A DNA stretch of 45,455 bases from Streptosporangiaceae bacterium (GCA_019239975.1 JAFAZE010000086.1:1-45455), one strand, 5' to 3'; shown: positions 1 through 8,661, counted from the stretch's first letter. The notes: generated from the letters alone by a model not told the origin. Program-made: numbers and translations.

Positions 1-162
1 GGGCCCACCTGCCAGTGCAACCTGGGCCCGCCCTGCCGGCACCACCACCGGTGCAAGCAAGACCCCGGGTGGACACTCCAGCAGCCCGAACCGGGCGTCA
101 TGATCTGGACCGGCCCCTCCGGACGCCAGCACGTCACCCGGCCCACCGTATTCCCGGCCTAA
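1..162 (+). CDS. HNH endonuclease (DUF222/13E12-type), C-terminal end only
   Basis: Reading from base 1 in frame 1 gives 53 residues to a TAA at 160-162, with no start codon because the gene begins outside the window. The peptide contains [17 protein letters not shown] followed by a WTL...PEPGV..W..PSGR tail. This is the typical end of actinobacterial DUF222-plus-HNH proteins: the Cys and His residues belong to the zinc-binding HNH nuclease domain and the last part follows it. Such genes occur in many copies in actinomycete genomes and are associated with repeat families and mobile DNA. The reading is from remembered family motifs; only the 3' end is available, so activity cannot be judged. 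Confidence 0.75.
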   Translation, partial: GPTCQCNLGPPCRHHHRCKQDPGWTLQQPEPGVMIWTGPSGRQHVTRPTVFPA

Positions 163-238
163 CGCCATATCCCGCCTGGCGTCCGGATCCCCGCGGACTT
201 TGTTGCGGGCCGTGCCGAGCCGCCGAGTGAGCGAAGAT

Positions 239-1181
239 ATGGCGGTGGACTTCGAGCCGTACCGGGGTGAGCTGGTGGCGTACTGCTACCGGATGCTGGG
301 CTCGTTCCACGAAGCCGAAGACGTGGTGCAGGAGACGATGCTGCGGGCTTGGAAGGCCCGCGACCGGTACGACCGCACGCGAGCTTCGGTACGGACCTGG
401 CTGTACCGGATCGCGGGCAACGCGTGCCTTTCGGCGCTGGAGGGGCGTGCGCGGCGACCGCTGCCGTCCGGTCTGGGCGCGCCGAGCGATGATCCCGGGG
501 CACCGCTCACACCAGCGTTCGACATTCCCTGGCTGCAGCCATTTCCTGACGCGCGTTTCGATATCGGAATGCGGACGGAGATGCGGCTCGCGCTGGTGGC
601 GGCGATGCAGATGCTGCCGCCGCGACAGCGGGCTGTACTCCTGCTCCGCGAGGTACTCCAGTTCAGTGCCGCTGAGGTCGCCGCAGCTTGACACCACGGT
701 TACCGCTGTCAACAGCGCTTTGCAGCGCGCCCGCGCCGGGCTGGCGGACGTGGCCGGCATGGGCGAAATCACCGAGCCGGACGATCCGGAGATACGCGCG
801 GTAATCCGGCAGTACGTGCGCGCGTTCGAGGCGGCCGACGTCCCCGCGCTGGTACGGCTCCTCACCGATGATGCGGTCCTGGAGATGCCGCCGGTGCCAC
901 TGTGGTACCGGGGCAGCCGCAACTACGGCCTGTTCATGCGCCGCGTGTTCGACGCGCGCGGGACAGGCTGGAGAATGCGGCAGCTTACCGCCAATGGGCA
1001 GCCCGCGCTCGCCGCCTATGCGCCGGAGCCCGGCGGCGGGCACCGGCTGCACACGCTTCAGGTCTTCACGGTCACCGACGGCCGCGTCGCGCGCAACGTC
1101 GTCTTCGCCGATCCCGGCGTCTTCGGGGCATTCGACCTGCCCGGACAATTTTCTTTCGGGGATTTCCGCCACGCGCGATGA
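239..1181 (+). pseudogene. ECF sigma factor with SnoaL-like C-terminal domain, frameshifted
   Basis: The first reading frame gives a sigma-70 region 2 ([22 protein letters not shown]) and most of region 4 ([24 protein letters not shown]), then stops at 689-691. The next frame resumes exactly where region 4 should continue ([19 protein letters not shown]) and runs through a SnoaL-like domain (IRQYVRAFEAADVPALVRLLTDDAVLEMPP) to 1181. Expected text would be EVAALLDTT; one Leu codon is reduced to a single base near 682-688, so two bases are missing relative to the family. Joined, the product is about 313 residues, normal for the SigG/SigX5-like ECF group whose SnoaL domain is thought to modulate activity. 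Either a true pseudogene or a sequencing error. The start is uncertain: ATG 239, GTG 227 and TTG 200 are in frame, and none has a strong ribosome site. Confidence 0.8.
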
Positions 1182-1235
1182 GCCGGGCCGGTGCCGCCGG
1201 TACGTACCGGCGAGCATCGACTGGAAGGAACTCGC

Positions 1236-1367
1236 GTGAGCGTCATCGTCGTTGAATTCATCACCCTGGACGGAGTCGTATCCGACCCAGACGGGTGCCT
1301 GTCGGCCGGGAAGGCCGGGAAGGCCGGCGCCGCTGTCCTCGCGCGGTACGGGAGGGCGGCACGATGA
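1236..1367 (+). pseudogene. Dihydrofolate reductase/RibD-like N-terminal remnant
   Basis: A GTG-started frame of 43 codons begins VSVIVVEFITLDGVVSDPDG, which is the N-terminal strand and LDG loop of the RibD C-terminal/dihydrofolate-reductase-like family common in actinobacteria. After about residue 20 the similarity stops and a short low-complexity stretch (AGKAGKAGAA) leads to a TGA. The normal protein is about 180-220 residues, so most of the gene is missing, apparently by an internal deletion. Its TGA overlaps the ATG of the EthD gene (ATGA at 1364-1367), so the remnant may now act as a short leader that couples translation to the next gene. Not a functional reductase. Confidence 0.6.
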
Positions 1368-1672
1368 CGGCTCGCTTCCTGGCCCTCTACGAGACGCCGG
1401 CCGACAGCGCCGCGTTCGACCGGCACTACCGCAACGTCCACATTCCGCTCCTGCGCCAGCTGCCCGGGCTGCGCAGGTACGCGGTCAGCCGTGATGTCGT
1501 GGCCATGCACGGCGCACCTTACTACCTGATCGCCGAGCTGGAATGGGACACCATGGAGGAGCTGCGCGCGGCGTTCTCCTCACCCGAGGGCCGCGCCACC
1601 GCGGCCGACGCGACACGCCTCCAGGAACTCGCCCCCGTACGCAGAATGATCTTCACCACGGAAGAGGCGTAA
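1364..1672 (+). CDS. EthD-like (dimeric alpha-beta barrel) small protein
   Basis: 102 residues beginning MTARFLALYETPADSAAFDRHYRN with HIPLL..LPGLRRYAVS and YYLIAELEWDTMEELRAAFSSPEG. This is the EthD fold: a ferredoxin-like dimer with a conserved YxxxHxPL region, found beside ether- or aromatic-degrading monooxygenases and in many unrelated settings. No catalytic assignment is safe. The ATG is chosen because a purine-rich ribosome site (GGGAGGG) lies just upstream and the start overlaps the preceding remnant's stop. A longer upstream in-frame extension exists but has no family similarity. Probably transcribed with the sigma gene and the DHFR remnant. Confidence 0.75.
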   Translation: MTARFLALYETPADSAAFDRHYRNVHIPLLRQLPGLRRYAVSRDVVAMHGAPYYLIAELEWDTMEELRAAFSSPEGRATAADATRLQELAPVRRMIFTTEEA

Positions 1673-1758
1673 CCCTGGAAGGGGAGATCAGCTGCGTCAT
1701 CGCCCATGAACCGGCGGTCTGCCACGGACCCGCGGCTCCGGCGGTGCATCATAGGGGC

Positions 1759-2562
1759 ATGGCCCGTCCCGCGCCGCGGCACGATCGTGATGCTGGCGGC
1801 CCCGCCGTTGTGCTGGCCGCGAAGGCTGCCCTCCGGCAGGAGGTATGGTCCGCGATGCGCGCGGCGAAGGTGGCGCGGTTCCCCGGCGCGGCGGGACGCA
1901 TCCCGAACTTCTCGGGCGCCGAAGCGGCCGCCGAGCGGCTCCGCACCACCGACGCGTGGCGGGCTGCCGGAACCCTCAAGGCCAACCCGGATTCGGCGCA
2001 GCTGCCGGTTCGCCAGCGCGCCCTCGAGGACGGCAAGACCGTGTACATGGCGGTTCCGCGCCTCGCGGAGCCGGAGCCGTTCTTCGCCCTGGATCCCGGT
2101 CACCTGAGCGAGCCGCCCCGCAAGGCCGCGTCGATCAGCGGCGCGGCCCGGTCCGCCCGCCGGGTGGAACTGGCCGAACTCTCCCCGGTGGATCTGGTGG
2201 TGATGGGCTGCGTCGCGGTCAGCGAGGACGGTGCGCGGCTCGGCAAGGGCGGTGGGTTCGCCGACCTGGAGTTCGCGCTGGCCGCCGCGGCGGGGCTGAT
2301 CGGTCCGCACACCGTGTCCGTCACGACCGTTCACGAGATCCAGGTACGCGCGGCCGGCGAGATCCCGGTGACCGATCATGACGTGCTGGTGGACCTCATC
2401 GTCACGCCCGGGCGTGTCATCGACTGCCGCCCACGGCACGGGCCACGGCCGCTGCCTGCCATTCGGTGGGAAGACCTGACCGAAGAGAAAATCGCGGCGA
2501 TACCCCTGCTGGCGGCGCGGCGAGCCGGGCATCGGGTTAGCGGCGAGCCGGGCAACGGGTAA
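1759..2562 (+). CDS. 5-formyltetrahydrofolate cyclo-ligase-like protein
   Basis: 267 residues. N-terminal AAKAALRQEVWSAMRAA matches the opening helix of the 5-FTHF cyclo-ligase/MTHFSD family, KTVYMAVPRL and FFALDP are the central strands, VVMGCVAVSEDGARLGKGGGFADLE is the ligand loop, and the C-terminus has VTPGRVIDC....LPAIRWEDLTEEKIAAIPLL. Canonical members convert 5-formyl-THF plus ATP to methenyl-THF; this longer actinobacterial branch is usually annotated the same way but its substrate has not been settled to my knowledge. The start at ATG 1759 follows AGGGGC very closely; upstream in-frame codons lack family similarity. The last 14 codons run into a short tandem repeat. Confidence 0.7.
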   Translation: MARPAPRHDRDAGGPAVVLAAKAALRQEVWSAMRAAKVARFPGAAGRIPNFSGAEAAAERLRTTDAWRAAGTLKANPDSAQLPVRQRALEDGKTVYMAVPRLAEPEPFFALDPGHLSEPPRKAASISGAARSARRVELAELSPVDLVVMGCVAVSEDGARLGKGGGFADLEFALAAAAGLIGPHTVSVTTVHEIQVRAAGEIPVTDHDVLVDLIVTPGRVIDCRPRHGPRPLPAIRWEDLTEEKIAAIPLLAARRAGHRVSGEPGNG

Positions 2563-2587
2563 CGGCGAGCCGGGCATCGGGTAACGG
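2521..2587 (+). repeat. Three-copy 22-23 bp tandem repeat at the gene end
   Basis: Units at 2521-2543, 2544-2565 and 2566-2587 read CGAGCCGGGCATCGGGTWAC-GG with few changes. The first unit and most of the second encode the final residues of the cyclo-ligase-like protein, whose TAA lies inside the second unit, and the third lies outside the gene. Likely replication slippage; copy number may vary between strains. Confidence 0.7.
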
Positions 2588-2716
2588 CGATCCACGGCCA
2601 TCATCGTCACCGCGGAACACGGCGGGAATGTGACCGCGCCGCCACCAGAGGTGGCGATATTGTGGCAGCCACGCAAGATCGCATCAATGCGAAGCATGAA
2701 CGTAAAGGAGCCTGCG

Positions 2717-3541
2717 GTGGCTGGAGGGGAGCCGAATCCGCCTGGCATCGACATCACGAAGCCGAATATCGCCCGCGTCTACGATGCCTTCCTCGGCGGC
2801 AAGGACAACTTCGCGGCCGACCGGGCCGTGGTCGAGCTGACCCTGCGGATTGCGCCCGACGCTGTGGCGGGAGCGAAGGCCAACCGCGCCTTCTTGCGGC
2901 GCGTGGTCCGCTACCTGGCGCGGGAAGCGGGAATCACCCAGTTCCTCGACATCGGATCGGGGCTGCCCAGCAGCGGCAACGTGCACGAGATCGCGCACGA
3001 GGTCAATCCCGCCGCGCGCGTCGTCTACACCGACAACGACCCGGTTGTCCTCATGCACGGACAGGCGCTGCTGGCCGACAAGCGGACGGCGAAGGTCGTC
3101 ACCGCGGATGTCCGCCGCCCCGCCGAGTTCCTGGAGGCGCCCGAAGTCCGGGACTTCATCGACTTCAGCCAGCCGGTCGCGCTGCTGATGTTCTCGATCC
3201 TGCATCACATCAGCGATGAGGAGGACCCGGCCGGCATCACCGCGAAGTTCCGCGACGCCGTTGTCCCCGGCAGCTACCTGGCTATCTCGAGTTTCCGGAT
3301 GCCGGGTCCCGAGCACCCCGAGGACACGGCGAAAGCCCTCGCGGTGCAGAAGCTGTTCAACGAGAAGCTGGGAACGGGCCTATGGCGGGAGCACCTGGAG
3401 ATCCTCAACTGGTTCGGCGAGTGGGAACTGCTCGATCCCGGCCTGGTGCCGATGCCAGAGTGGCGTCCTGAGGTTCAGGGCCAGGCAAAGCGGAACTCCA
3501 CCTATTACGGCTACGTCGGCGGCGTAGCCAGGAAGCCCTGA
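2717..3541 (+). CDS. DUF574-family SAM-dependent methyltransferase
   Basis: 274 residues. The start GTG 2717 is preceded by AAAGGAG with six bases between, so longer readings to 2630 are rejected. N-terminal PNIARVYDAFLGGKDNFAADR, then ITQFLDIGSGLPSSGNVHEI (SAM-binding loop), ARVVYTDNDPVVLMHGQALL (acidic residue for ribose) and a C-terminal NSTYYGYVGG match the actinobacterial methyltransferase family Methyltransf_19 (DUF574), often present in dozens of copies per genome. Substrates are mostly unknown, so none is proposed. It stands alone between the cyclo-ligase gene and the GH15 gene, and lacks the TCACCC-type element found in front of the genes that follow. Confidence 0.85.
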   Translation: MAGGEPNPPGIDITKPNIARVYDAFLGGKDNFAADRAVVELTLRIAPDAVAGAKANRAFLRRVVRYLAREAGITQFLDIGSGLPSSGNVHEIAHEVNPAARVVYTDNDPVVLMHGQALLADKRTAKVVTADVRRPAEFLEAPEVRDFIDFSQPVALLMFSILHHISDEEDPAGITAKFRDAVVPGSYLAISSFRMPGPEHPEDTAKALAVQKLFNEKLGTGLWREHLEILNWFGEWELLDPGLVPMPEWRPEVQGQAKRNSTYYGYVGGVARKP

Positions 3542-3585
3542 CGCTGGCCGGGATCGCCGGCGGGGTGGCGCTGCCGCGACGCGGC

Positions 3586-3630
3586 GCCTCACCCGCGGGC
3601 ACGGGCGAAAACACTCTCCACGGGTGAGGC
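3586..3630. promoter_or_regulatory. Inverted pair of TCACCC elements upstream of GH15 gene
   Basis: GCCTCACCCG at 3586-3595 and CGGGTGAGGC at 3621-3630 are perfect 10-bp inverted copies separated by 25 bases. Each arm begins its own copy of the window-wide dyad: on the plus strand TCACCCGCGGGCACGGGCG (3589-3607) and on the minus strand TCACCCGTGGAGAGTG (3627-3612). The plus copy ends about 85 nt before the GH15 start. It could alternatively be a terminator for the methyltransferase gene, but there is no U-tract and the loop is long. Confidence 0.55.
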
Positions 3631-3692
3631 GGCGGGTACTCGGGCCGCGGAGCATGAAAACGCACTGTGCCCCAAGCCGTGAGGAGAAGGTC

Positions 3693-5540
3693 ATGGCCCG
3701 TTACCCGAACATCAGCGACCACGGGCTGATCGGCGACCTGCAGACCGCAGCGCTCGTGACGACCGACGGGACCGTGGACTGGTTCTGCTGCCCGCGTTTC
3801 GACTCGCCCAGCGTCTTCGCGTCGCTGCTGGACGCCGACCACGGCGGCCACTTCCGCGTCGCCCCGGACCGGGACGACTACGTGAGCAAACAGCTCTACC
3901 TCCCGGACACGGCGATCCTCATCACCAGGTTCATGACCCCGGACGGGGTCGGCGAGGTCCAGGACTTCATGCCCGTCACCGGCGGGGGCGCGACGGACAG
4001 GCACCGCCTGGTACGGCAGTTCCGGGTGGTCCGCGGCACCATGCGGTTCAGGTTCGATGTCCGGCCCGGCTTCGACTACGCCAGGCAGCCGCACAAACTG
4101 GACCTGTCGGAGAACGGGGCGGTGTTCGAGTCGGACGACATGGAGCTGACGCTGCACTGGGCCCGCCCGTCCGATGAATCGCTGCGGGAAAGAGACCTGC
4201 ACATCGAACGCCACGGTGACGGGCTGCGCGGGACCGCGACACTGCGGGCTGGCCAGACCGGGGGGGTCATTCTCGAGTCGATGGGCGGGCCGCCACGCCG
4301 GATAACACCTGAGGAACTCCAGAACCTGGCGGACGAGACGGCGAAGTTCTGGCAGTCCTGGGTGCGCCGGTCCACCTACCGCGGCCGCTGGCGCGAGATG
4401 GTGACCCGCTCGGCGATGACACTCAAGCTGATGACCTACGCGCCGACCGGCGCGCTGGTCGCGGCGCCGACCACCGGGCTGCCCGAGCAGGAGGGGGGCG
4501 AGCGCAACTGGGACTACCGCTACACCTGGATACGCGACGGCTCGTTCTCCATCTACGCCCTGCTCGGTCTCGGCTATCAGGAGGAGGCCAGGGCCTTCGC
4601 CAGCTGGCTGCTCGGCCGCGGCGACGAATTCACGAGCGACCGCGAGCACCCGCTGAAGATCATGTACCGGATCGACGGGAGCTCAGACCTTACCGAGGAG
4701 ACCCTCGACCATTTCGAGGGCTGGCGCGGTTCGCGGCCGGTGCGCGTCGGCAACGGCGCCGCCGGCCAGCTGCAGCTCGACATCTACGGCGAGGCGATAG
4801 ACGCCGCGTACCTGGGAGCCCAGGCCGGCATGCAGGCGTATCACGACGGCTGGCAGAAGCTGTCGCGGCTCCTCGACTGGCTGTGCGAGCACTGGGATCA
4901 GCCCGACGAGGGCATCTGGGAGACCCGTGGCGGCCGGAAGGACTTCACCTACGGCAGGTTCCAGTGCTGGGTGGCCTTCGACCGTGCCATCCGGATGGCA
5001 CAGCACAGCGGCCGCCCGGCCGGCGTGGCACGGTGGACGCAGGCCCGCGACGCGATCTACGACCAGATCATGCAGCGCGGCTGGAACCCCAGGGTGGGCG
5101 CGTTCACCCAGCACTACGGCACCGAGGTCCTGGACTCCTCGCTGCTGATGATGCCGTTGCAGGGTTTCATCGCTCCCACCGACCCGATGTGGCTGTCCAC
5201 GCTCGGCGCCATGGAAAAGGAGCTGGTGTCCGACAGCCTCGTCTACCGCTACAACCCGGGCGCCTCGCCCGACGGGCTGGCCGGCGACGAGGGCACCTTC
5301 TCGCTGTGCACGTTCTGGTACGTCGACGCGCTCGCCCGCGCGGGCCGGCTCGACGACGCCCGGCTGACCTTCGAGAAGATGCACACCTACGCCAACCATC
5401 TCGGCCTGTACTCCGAGGAGATCAGCAGCACCGGCGAGCAGCTGGGAAACTTCCCCCAGGCCTTCAGCCACCTGGCCCTCATCAGCGCCGCCGTCAACCT
5501 GGACCGCCAGCTCGATCACCCGGAACTCACCCGCGGGTGA
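3693..5540 (+). CDS. Glycoside hydrolase family 15 enzyme (glucoamylase/trehalase type)
   Basis: 615 residues; ATG 3693 follows GAGGAGA with good spacing. The N-terminal beta-sandwich domain opens with ISDHGLIGDLQTAALVTTDG and VDWFCCPRFDSPSVFASLLD, hallmark of bacterial GH15. The (alpha/alpha)6 catalytic barrel shows ERNWDYRYTWIRDGSFS (about 270-287), EGIWETRGGRKDFTYGR (about 406-422, containing the expected general-acid Glu) and SEEISSTGEQLGNFPQAFSH (about 576-595, expected general-base Glu). Relatives hydrolyse alpha-glucans or, in mycobacteria and Streptomyces, trehalose; the sequence does not separate these. No signal peptide, so cytoplasmic. Trehalose or glycogen breakdown would feed the Zwf-like and NDH-2 genes further on, if they share the upstream TCACCC element as proposed. 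Confidence 0.88.
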   Translation: MARYPNISDHGLIGDLQTAALVTTDGTVDWFCCPRFDSPSVFASLLDADHGGHFRVAPDRDDYVSKQLYLPDTAILITRFMTPDGVGEVQDFMPVTGGGATDRHRLVRQFRVVRGTMRFRFDVRPGFDYARQPHKLDLSENGAVFESDDMELTLHWARPSDESLRERDLHIERHGDGLRGTATLRAGQTGGVILESMGGPPRRITPEELQNLADETAKFWQSWVRRSTYRGRWREMVTRSAMTLKLMTYAPTGALVAAPTTGLPEQEGGERNWDYRYTWIRDGSFSIYALLGLGYQEEARAFASWLLGRGDEFTSDREHPLKIMYRIDGSSDLTEETLDHFEGWRGSRPVRVGNGAAGQLQLDIYGEAIDAAYLGAQAGMQAYHDGWQKLSRLLDWLCEHWDQPDEGIWETRGGRKDFTYGRFQCWVAFDRAIRMAQHSGRPAGVARWTQARDAIYDQIMQRGWNPRVGAFTQHYGTEVLDSSLLMMPLQGFIAPTDPMWLSTLGAMEKELVSDSLVYRYNPGASPDGLAGDEGTFSLCTFWYVDALARAGRLDDARLTFEKMHTYANHLGLYSEEISSTGEQLGNFPQAFSHLALISAAVNLDRQLDHPELTRG

Positions 5541-5569
5541 TATCCGCGCGGGGTGATGCCCTCTCACCC
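5527..5569. promoter_or_regulatory. Cluster of TCACCC/GGGTGA palindromes between GH15 and LAL regulator
   Basis: TCACCCGCGGGTGA (5527-5540) is a perfect palindrome that includes the GH15 stop codon. GGGTGA at 5551-5556 and TCACCC at 5564-5569 form a second inverted pair with seven bases between. The half-sites are those of the shared dyad, but their spacing (2 and 7) differs from the usual five. The cluster lies 130-170 nt before the first LAL regulator. It may be an autoregulatory site or a weak hairpin terminator. Confidence 0.4.
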
Positions 5570-5700
5570 GGATGCGCGCGAACGTCGACGCCGGCAGTTC
5601 AGCTGTTCTATAGGCATGGCCGCTCCCTGGACCATGGAGCGCCAGCGGCCTTTCCGGCTCGGACGACACGCGACGATGCGGCCAGGGGAGACGGTGCGCT

Positions 5701-8661
5701 ATGTCGGCGACGACACCAGCGGGCGTGGCCCGCCAGCCCCGGGGCCGGCCCCGCGATCCCCTGCTGCTGGCGAAGATCACGGTCCCCGGCCTGCCAGCCT
5801 GGGCCGTCTCCCGCCCGCGCCTCGACACGCGGCTGGCAGCGGGCGTGCGGGGCCCGCTCACCTCGGTCACCGGCCCGCCCGGCGCCGGCAAGACGGTCGC
5901 GGTCGCCTCGTGGGCCGCGGGCCACCGCTCGGGGCCGGTGGCGTGGCTCACGCTCGACGAGTTCGACAACAAGCCGGGGACCTTCTGGTCCTACGTGGTG
6001 GCGGCGCTTCGCCAGGCCGGGGTGAACGTGTCCCGCGCCGCGTCCGCGCTGGCGGACGGCAACGCGGCCGGGCACGTGTTCCTGCTGCAGCTCGCGTCCG
6101 CCCTGGCGGCTCACGACCCGCCGGTGGTCCTGGTCATCGACGATCTCCATCTGCTGACCGACGCGGAGACCCTGGGCGGGCTCGCGTACGTGCTGCGAAA
6201 CGCCCGGTCGGGCCTGCACGTCGTGGTTGCCTCGCGGATAGACCCGCTGCTGCCGCTGCACCAGTACAGGCTCGCCGGAGAGCTGGCCGAGATCCGCGCC
6301 GGCGATCTGGCGTTCAGCGTGCCCGAAGCCGCCCTGCTCATGGCGCAGCACGGAGTCGCGCTGCCCGCCGGCGCGCTGGAGCTCATCACCGAACGGGACG
6401 AGGGCTGGGCGGCGGGGCTGCGGATGGCGGCGATCTCCATGGACGGCCACCCCGATCCCGAGCTGTTCGTGAAGAGCCTCGCTTCGGGGGACAGCCCCAT
6501 CGCCGCGTACCTCGTGGAGGAGGTGCTCAACAGCGAGCCGGGCACCGTACGGGACCTGCTGCTGCGCACGAGCGTACTGGACGAGGTCACCGCGGAACTG
6601 GCCCGTGACCTGACCGGCGATGAGCACGCGGCGAGCACCCTGGAGCGCCTGGCGCGCGTCAACTCGTTCATTCAGCCCGTGGGGCAGGGCTGGTACCGGT
6701 ATCACTCCTTGTTCCGGTCGGTCCTGCACCTGAAGCTGCGGCGGGAGGAGCCGGACCTCGTGGCCGAGCTGTACCGGCGGGCCGCGCGCTGGTATCAGCG
6801 CAAGGGGTGCCTGGCCGAGGCGGTCCGGCACGCCGGCCAGGCCGATGACTGGCGGCTGGCGTCCAGGATCGTCGTCGATGAGCTCGCTGTCGGCCGGCTG
6901 GGCTGGCCGGACCACGGCGAGCTGCCCGCGGACGGATTCCGGCGGACACCGGAGGATCCGGTTCCACCGCAGTTCATGCTCGCCGCGGCCGCGGCCGCGC
7001 TGGCGGATGGCCGCGCGGAGGCGGGCGGTGCGTCGCTCGCCATCGCGGAGCACATCCTCGGCCGCCTTCCGGATGATCAGGAGGTCCCGTCGCGGTTCGC
7101 CGCCGCGACGATCCGCTTCGGTCTGGGGTGCCGCGCGGGCGACTTCCGCGCCGCGCACGCCGCGGCCGCCGCGGCGGAACGGCTGCTGGACAGCGTCCCG
7201 GAAAGCCTGCGGGCACGGCACCCGGAGGCCGCGGGCACGGTGCTGTACCAGCGTGCCATCATCGAACTCTGGTCGGGTGACCTCGAGATGGCGGCCGGAC
7301 TGCTGCGGCGGTCGGCTCAGCTTCTCGGCGAGGCTGGTTCCGGTATTGATACGGAACGAACGGTGGTGACCCGCTACCGCTACGATCTGGCCACCTGCCA
7401 CGGGTACCTGGCGCTGCTCGAAGCCCTGCACGGAAGGCTGGGCCGCGCCGCCACGATGGCCGGCGCCGGGGCGGAGCGGACGGCGGCAACCGCCGCCCGC
7501 GCGGACGGCAGAACCGGGCACGGCATTCCCCCGTCCGCGCTGGCGCTCGCCATCGCGTACCTCGAAAGGGGAGAGCTGAGCGCCGCACGCGGCCGGCTCA
7601 AGGCCGCGGAGGCCGCCCTGCGTACCCAGCCTGTCAGGCTGCTCAGCGCGCTCGGGTGCCTGGTGGCGGCGAGCGGCAGCCTCGCGGAGGGCCGCGCCGG
7701 CGCGGCCCTGGAGGTGCTGCGGCAGGCACGCGACGGCTGGCTGCCGCCGCCCTGGCTCGAGCGCCTGCTGACGGTAACTCAGGCGCGGGCGCACATCGCG
7801 TCGGGAGACACCGAAGCCGCGCTGGCCGCGGCGCGTGCCGCGGGGCCCGCGCCGGACGCGAAGGTGGCGCTGGCGCGTGCGTGGCTCGCGGCGGGGAACC
7901 TGGAGGCGGCCAGGCAAGCCCTCGCCCGTGGCGCCGAAGCGCTGAGCGGCGGCGGACCGGACCGGGTCCGGGTCGAGGCCTGGCTGGCCGACGCGCTCCT
8001 CGGCTTCCGTGAGGGCGATGCGGCGCGGGGCCACAGATCGCTCGAGCGGGCGCTGCGGCTCGCCCAGCCGCAGCGGCTCCGCCTTCCGTTCGCCACGGAG
8101 CGGCGCTGGATCAGGCCCGCGCTGGCCCGCTACCCGGAGCTCGCGCACGCCTACAGCGACCTGCTGGAGCCGGGTCTGCTGGCCACCGGCTGGATTCCCC
8201 GGCAGCGGCACGCGGCCGGGGAGGCAGACGACCCGGTGATCGTGGAGCAGCTCAGCAGCCGCGAGCGCGACGTGCTGACCCGCGTGGCGGAGATGCTGAG
8301 TACGGCCGACATCGCCGCGGACATGTACATATCGGTCAATACCGTGAAGACACACCTCAAGAGCATCTTCCGTAAGCTCGGCGCGGCGGACCGCCGCGAG
8401 GCGGTACGGCGGGCCCGGCAGCTCAACCTGCTGCCCCCGTCGCCGTTAGGACAGGATGCCGGACTCCCGCGCCCGCGCGACGGCGTCCTCCCTGGTGGTC
8501 ACCCCGAGCTTGCGGTAGATCGCCCGGGTGTGGGTCTTGACCGTGTTTCCCGACACGTACAGCTCCCTGCCGATCTCCCGCAGGGTGAGCGTTCCGCGCA
8601 GCAGGTGAAGCACGGTTTCCTCACGCTCGGTGAGCCGCTCGGCCAGCGGCGTCCCCCATGA
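5701..8661 (+). CDS. LAL-type LuxR transcriptional regulator with antisense-derived tail
   Basis: 986 codons. Domains: ATPase with Walker A GPPGAGKTV (about 58-66) and Walker B VVLVIDDLHLL (about 142-152), winged-helix region ending VGQGWYRYHSLFRSVLHLKL, a long TPR-like helical region, and a C-terminal LuxR HTH (LSSRERDVLTRVAEMLSTAD, then SVNTVKTHLKSIFRKLG; about 850-912). This is the MalT/LAL architecture: an inducer- and ATP-dependent activator. The family normally ends a few residues after the HTH, yet here there is no stop and the frame continues for 71 residues, 8446-8661, entirely antisense to the HTH of the convergent regulator. The tail has no family similarity. Start ATG 5701 has GGGGAG about ten bases upstream. 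Confidence 0.85.
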   Translation: MSATTPAGVARQPRGRPRDPLLLAKITVPGLPAWAVSRPRLDTRLAAGVRGPLTSVTGPPGAGKTVAVASWAAGHRSGPVAWLTLDEFDNKPGTFWSYVVAALRQAGVNVSRAASALADGNAAGHVFLLQLASALAAHDPPVVLVIDDLHLLTDAETLGGLAYVLRNARSGLHVVVASRIDPLLPLHQYRLAGELAEIRAGDLAFSVPEAALLMAQHGVALPAGALELITERDEGWAAGLRMAAISMDGHPDPELFVKSLASGDSPIAAYLVEEVLNSEPGTVRDLLLRTSVLDEVTAELARDLTGDEHAASTLERLARVNSFIQPVGQGWYRYHSLFRSVLHLKLRREEPDLVAELYRRAARWYQRKGCLAEAVRHAGQADDWRLASRIVVDELAVGRLGWPDHGELPADGFRRTPEDPVPPQFMLAAAAAALADGRAEAGGASLAIAEHILGRLPDDQEVPSRFAAATIRFGLGCRAGDFRAAHAAAAAAERLLDSVPESLRARHPEAAGTVLYQRAIIELWSGDLEMAAGLLRRSAQLLGEAGSGIDTERTVVTRYRYDLATCHGYLALLEALHGRLGRAATMAGAGAERTAATAARADGRTGHGIPPSALALAIAYLERGELSAARGRLKAAEAALRTQPVRLLSALGCLVAASGSLAEGRAGAALEVLRQARDGWLPPPWLERLLTVTQARAHIASGDTEAALAAARAAGPAPDAKVALARAWLAAGNLEAARQALARGAEALSGGGPDRVRVEAWLADALLGFREGDAARGHRSLERALRLAQPQRLRLPFATERRWIRPALARYPELAHAYSDLLEPGLLATGWIPRQRHAAGEADDPVIVEQLSSRERDVLTRVAEMLSTADIAADMYISVNTVKTHLKSIFRKLGAADRREAVRRARQLNLLPPSPLGQDAGLPRPRDGVLPGGHPELAVDRPGVGLDRVSRHVQLPADLPQGERSAQQVKHGFLTLGEPLGQRRPP

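Noticed and set aside
134..150. TCACCCGGCCCACC near the window start
   Set aside because: It lies inside the HNH coding end and lacks the second half.
239..1181. Programmed ribosomal frameshift in the sigma gene
   Set aside because: No slippery heptamer or downstream structure is evident at 680-692; deletion or sequencing error is simpler.
2630..2716. Longer methyltransferase start at ATG 2630
   Set aside because: The AAAGGAG site at 2704-2710 fixes GTG 2717, and the extra residues have no family counterpart.
3586..3630. Rho-independent terminator of the methyltransferase gene
   Set aside because: Perfect arms, but a 25-base loop and no U-tract, and both arms are copies of the element found upstream of other genes.
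5608..8355. A 915-codon open frame antisense to the first LAL regulator, and many similar long antisense frames
   Set aside because: Frame stays open because of the high third-position GC of the real gene; composition is Arg/Pro/Gly/His-rich and no family motif is seen.
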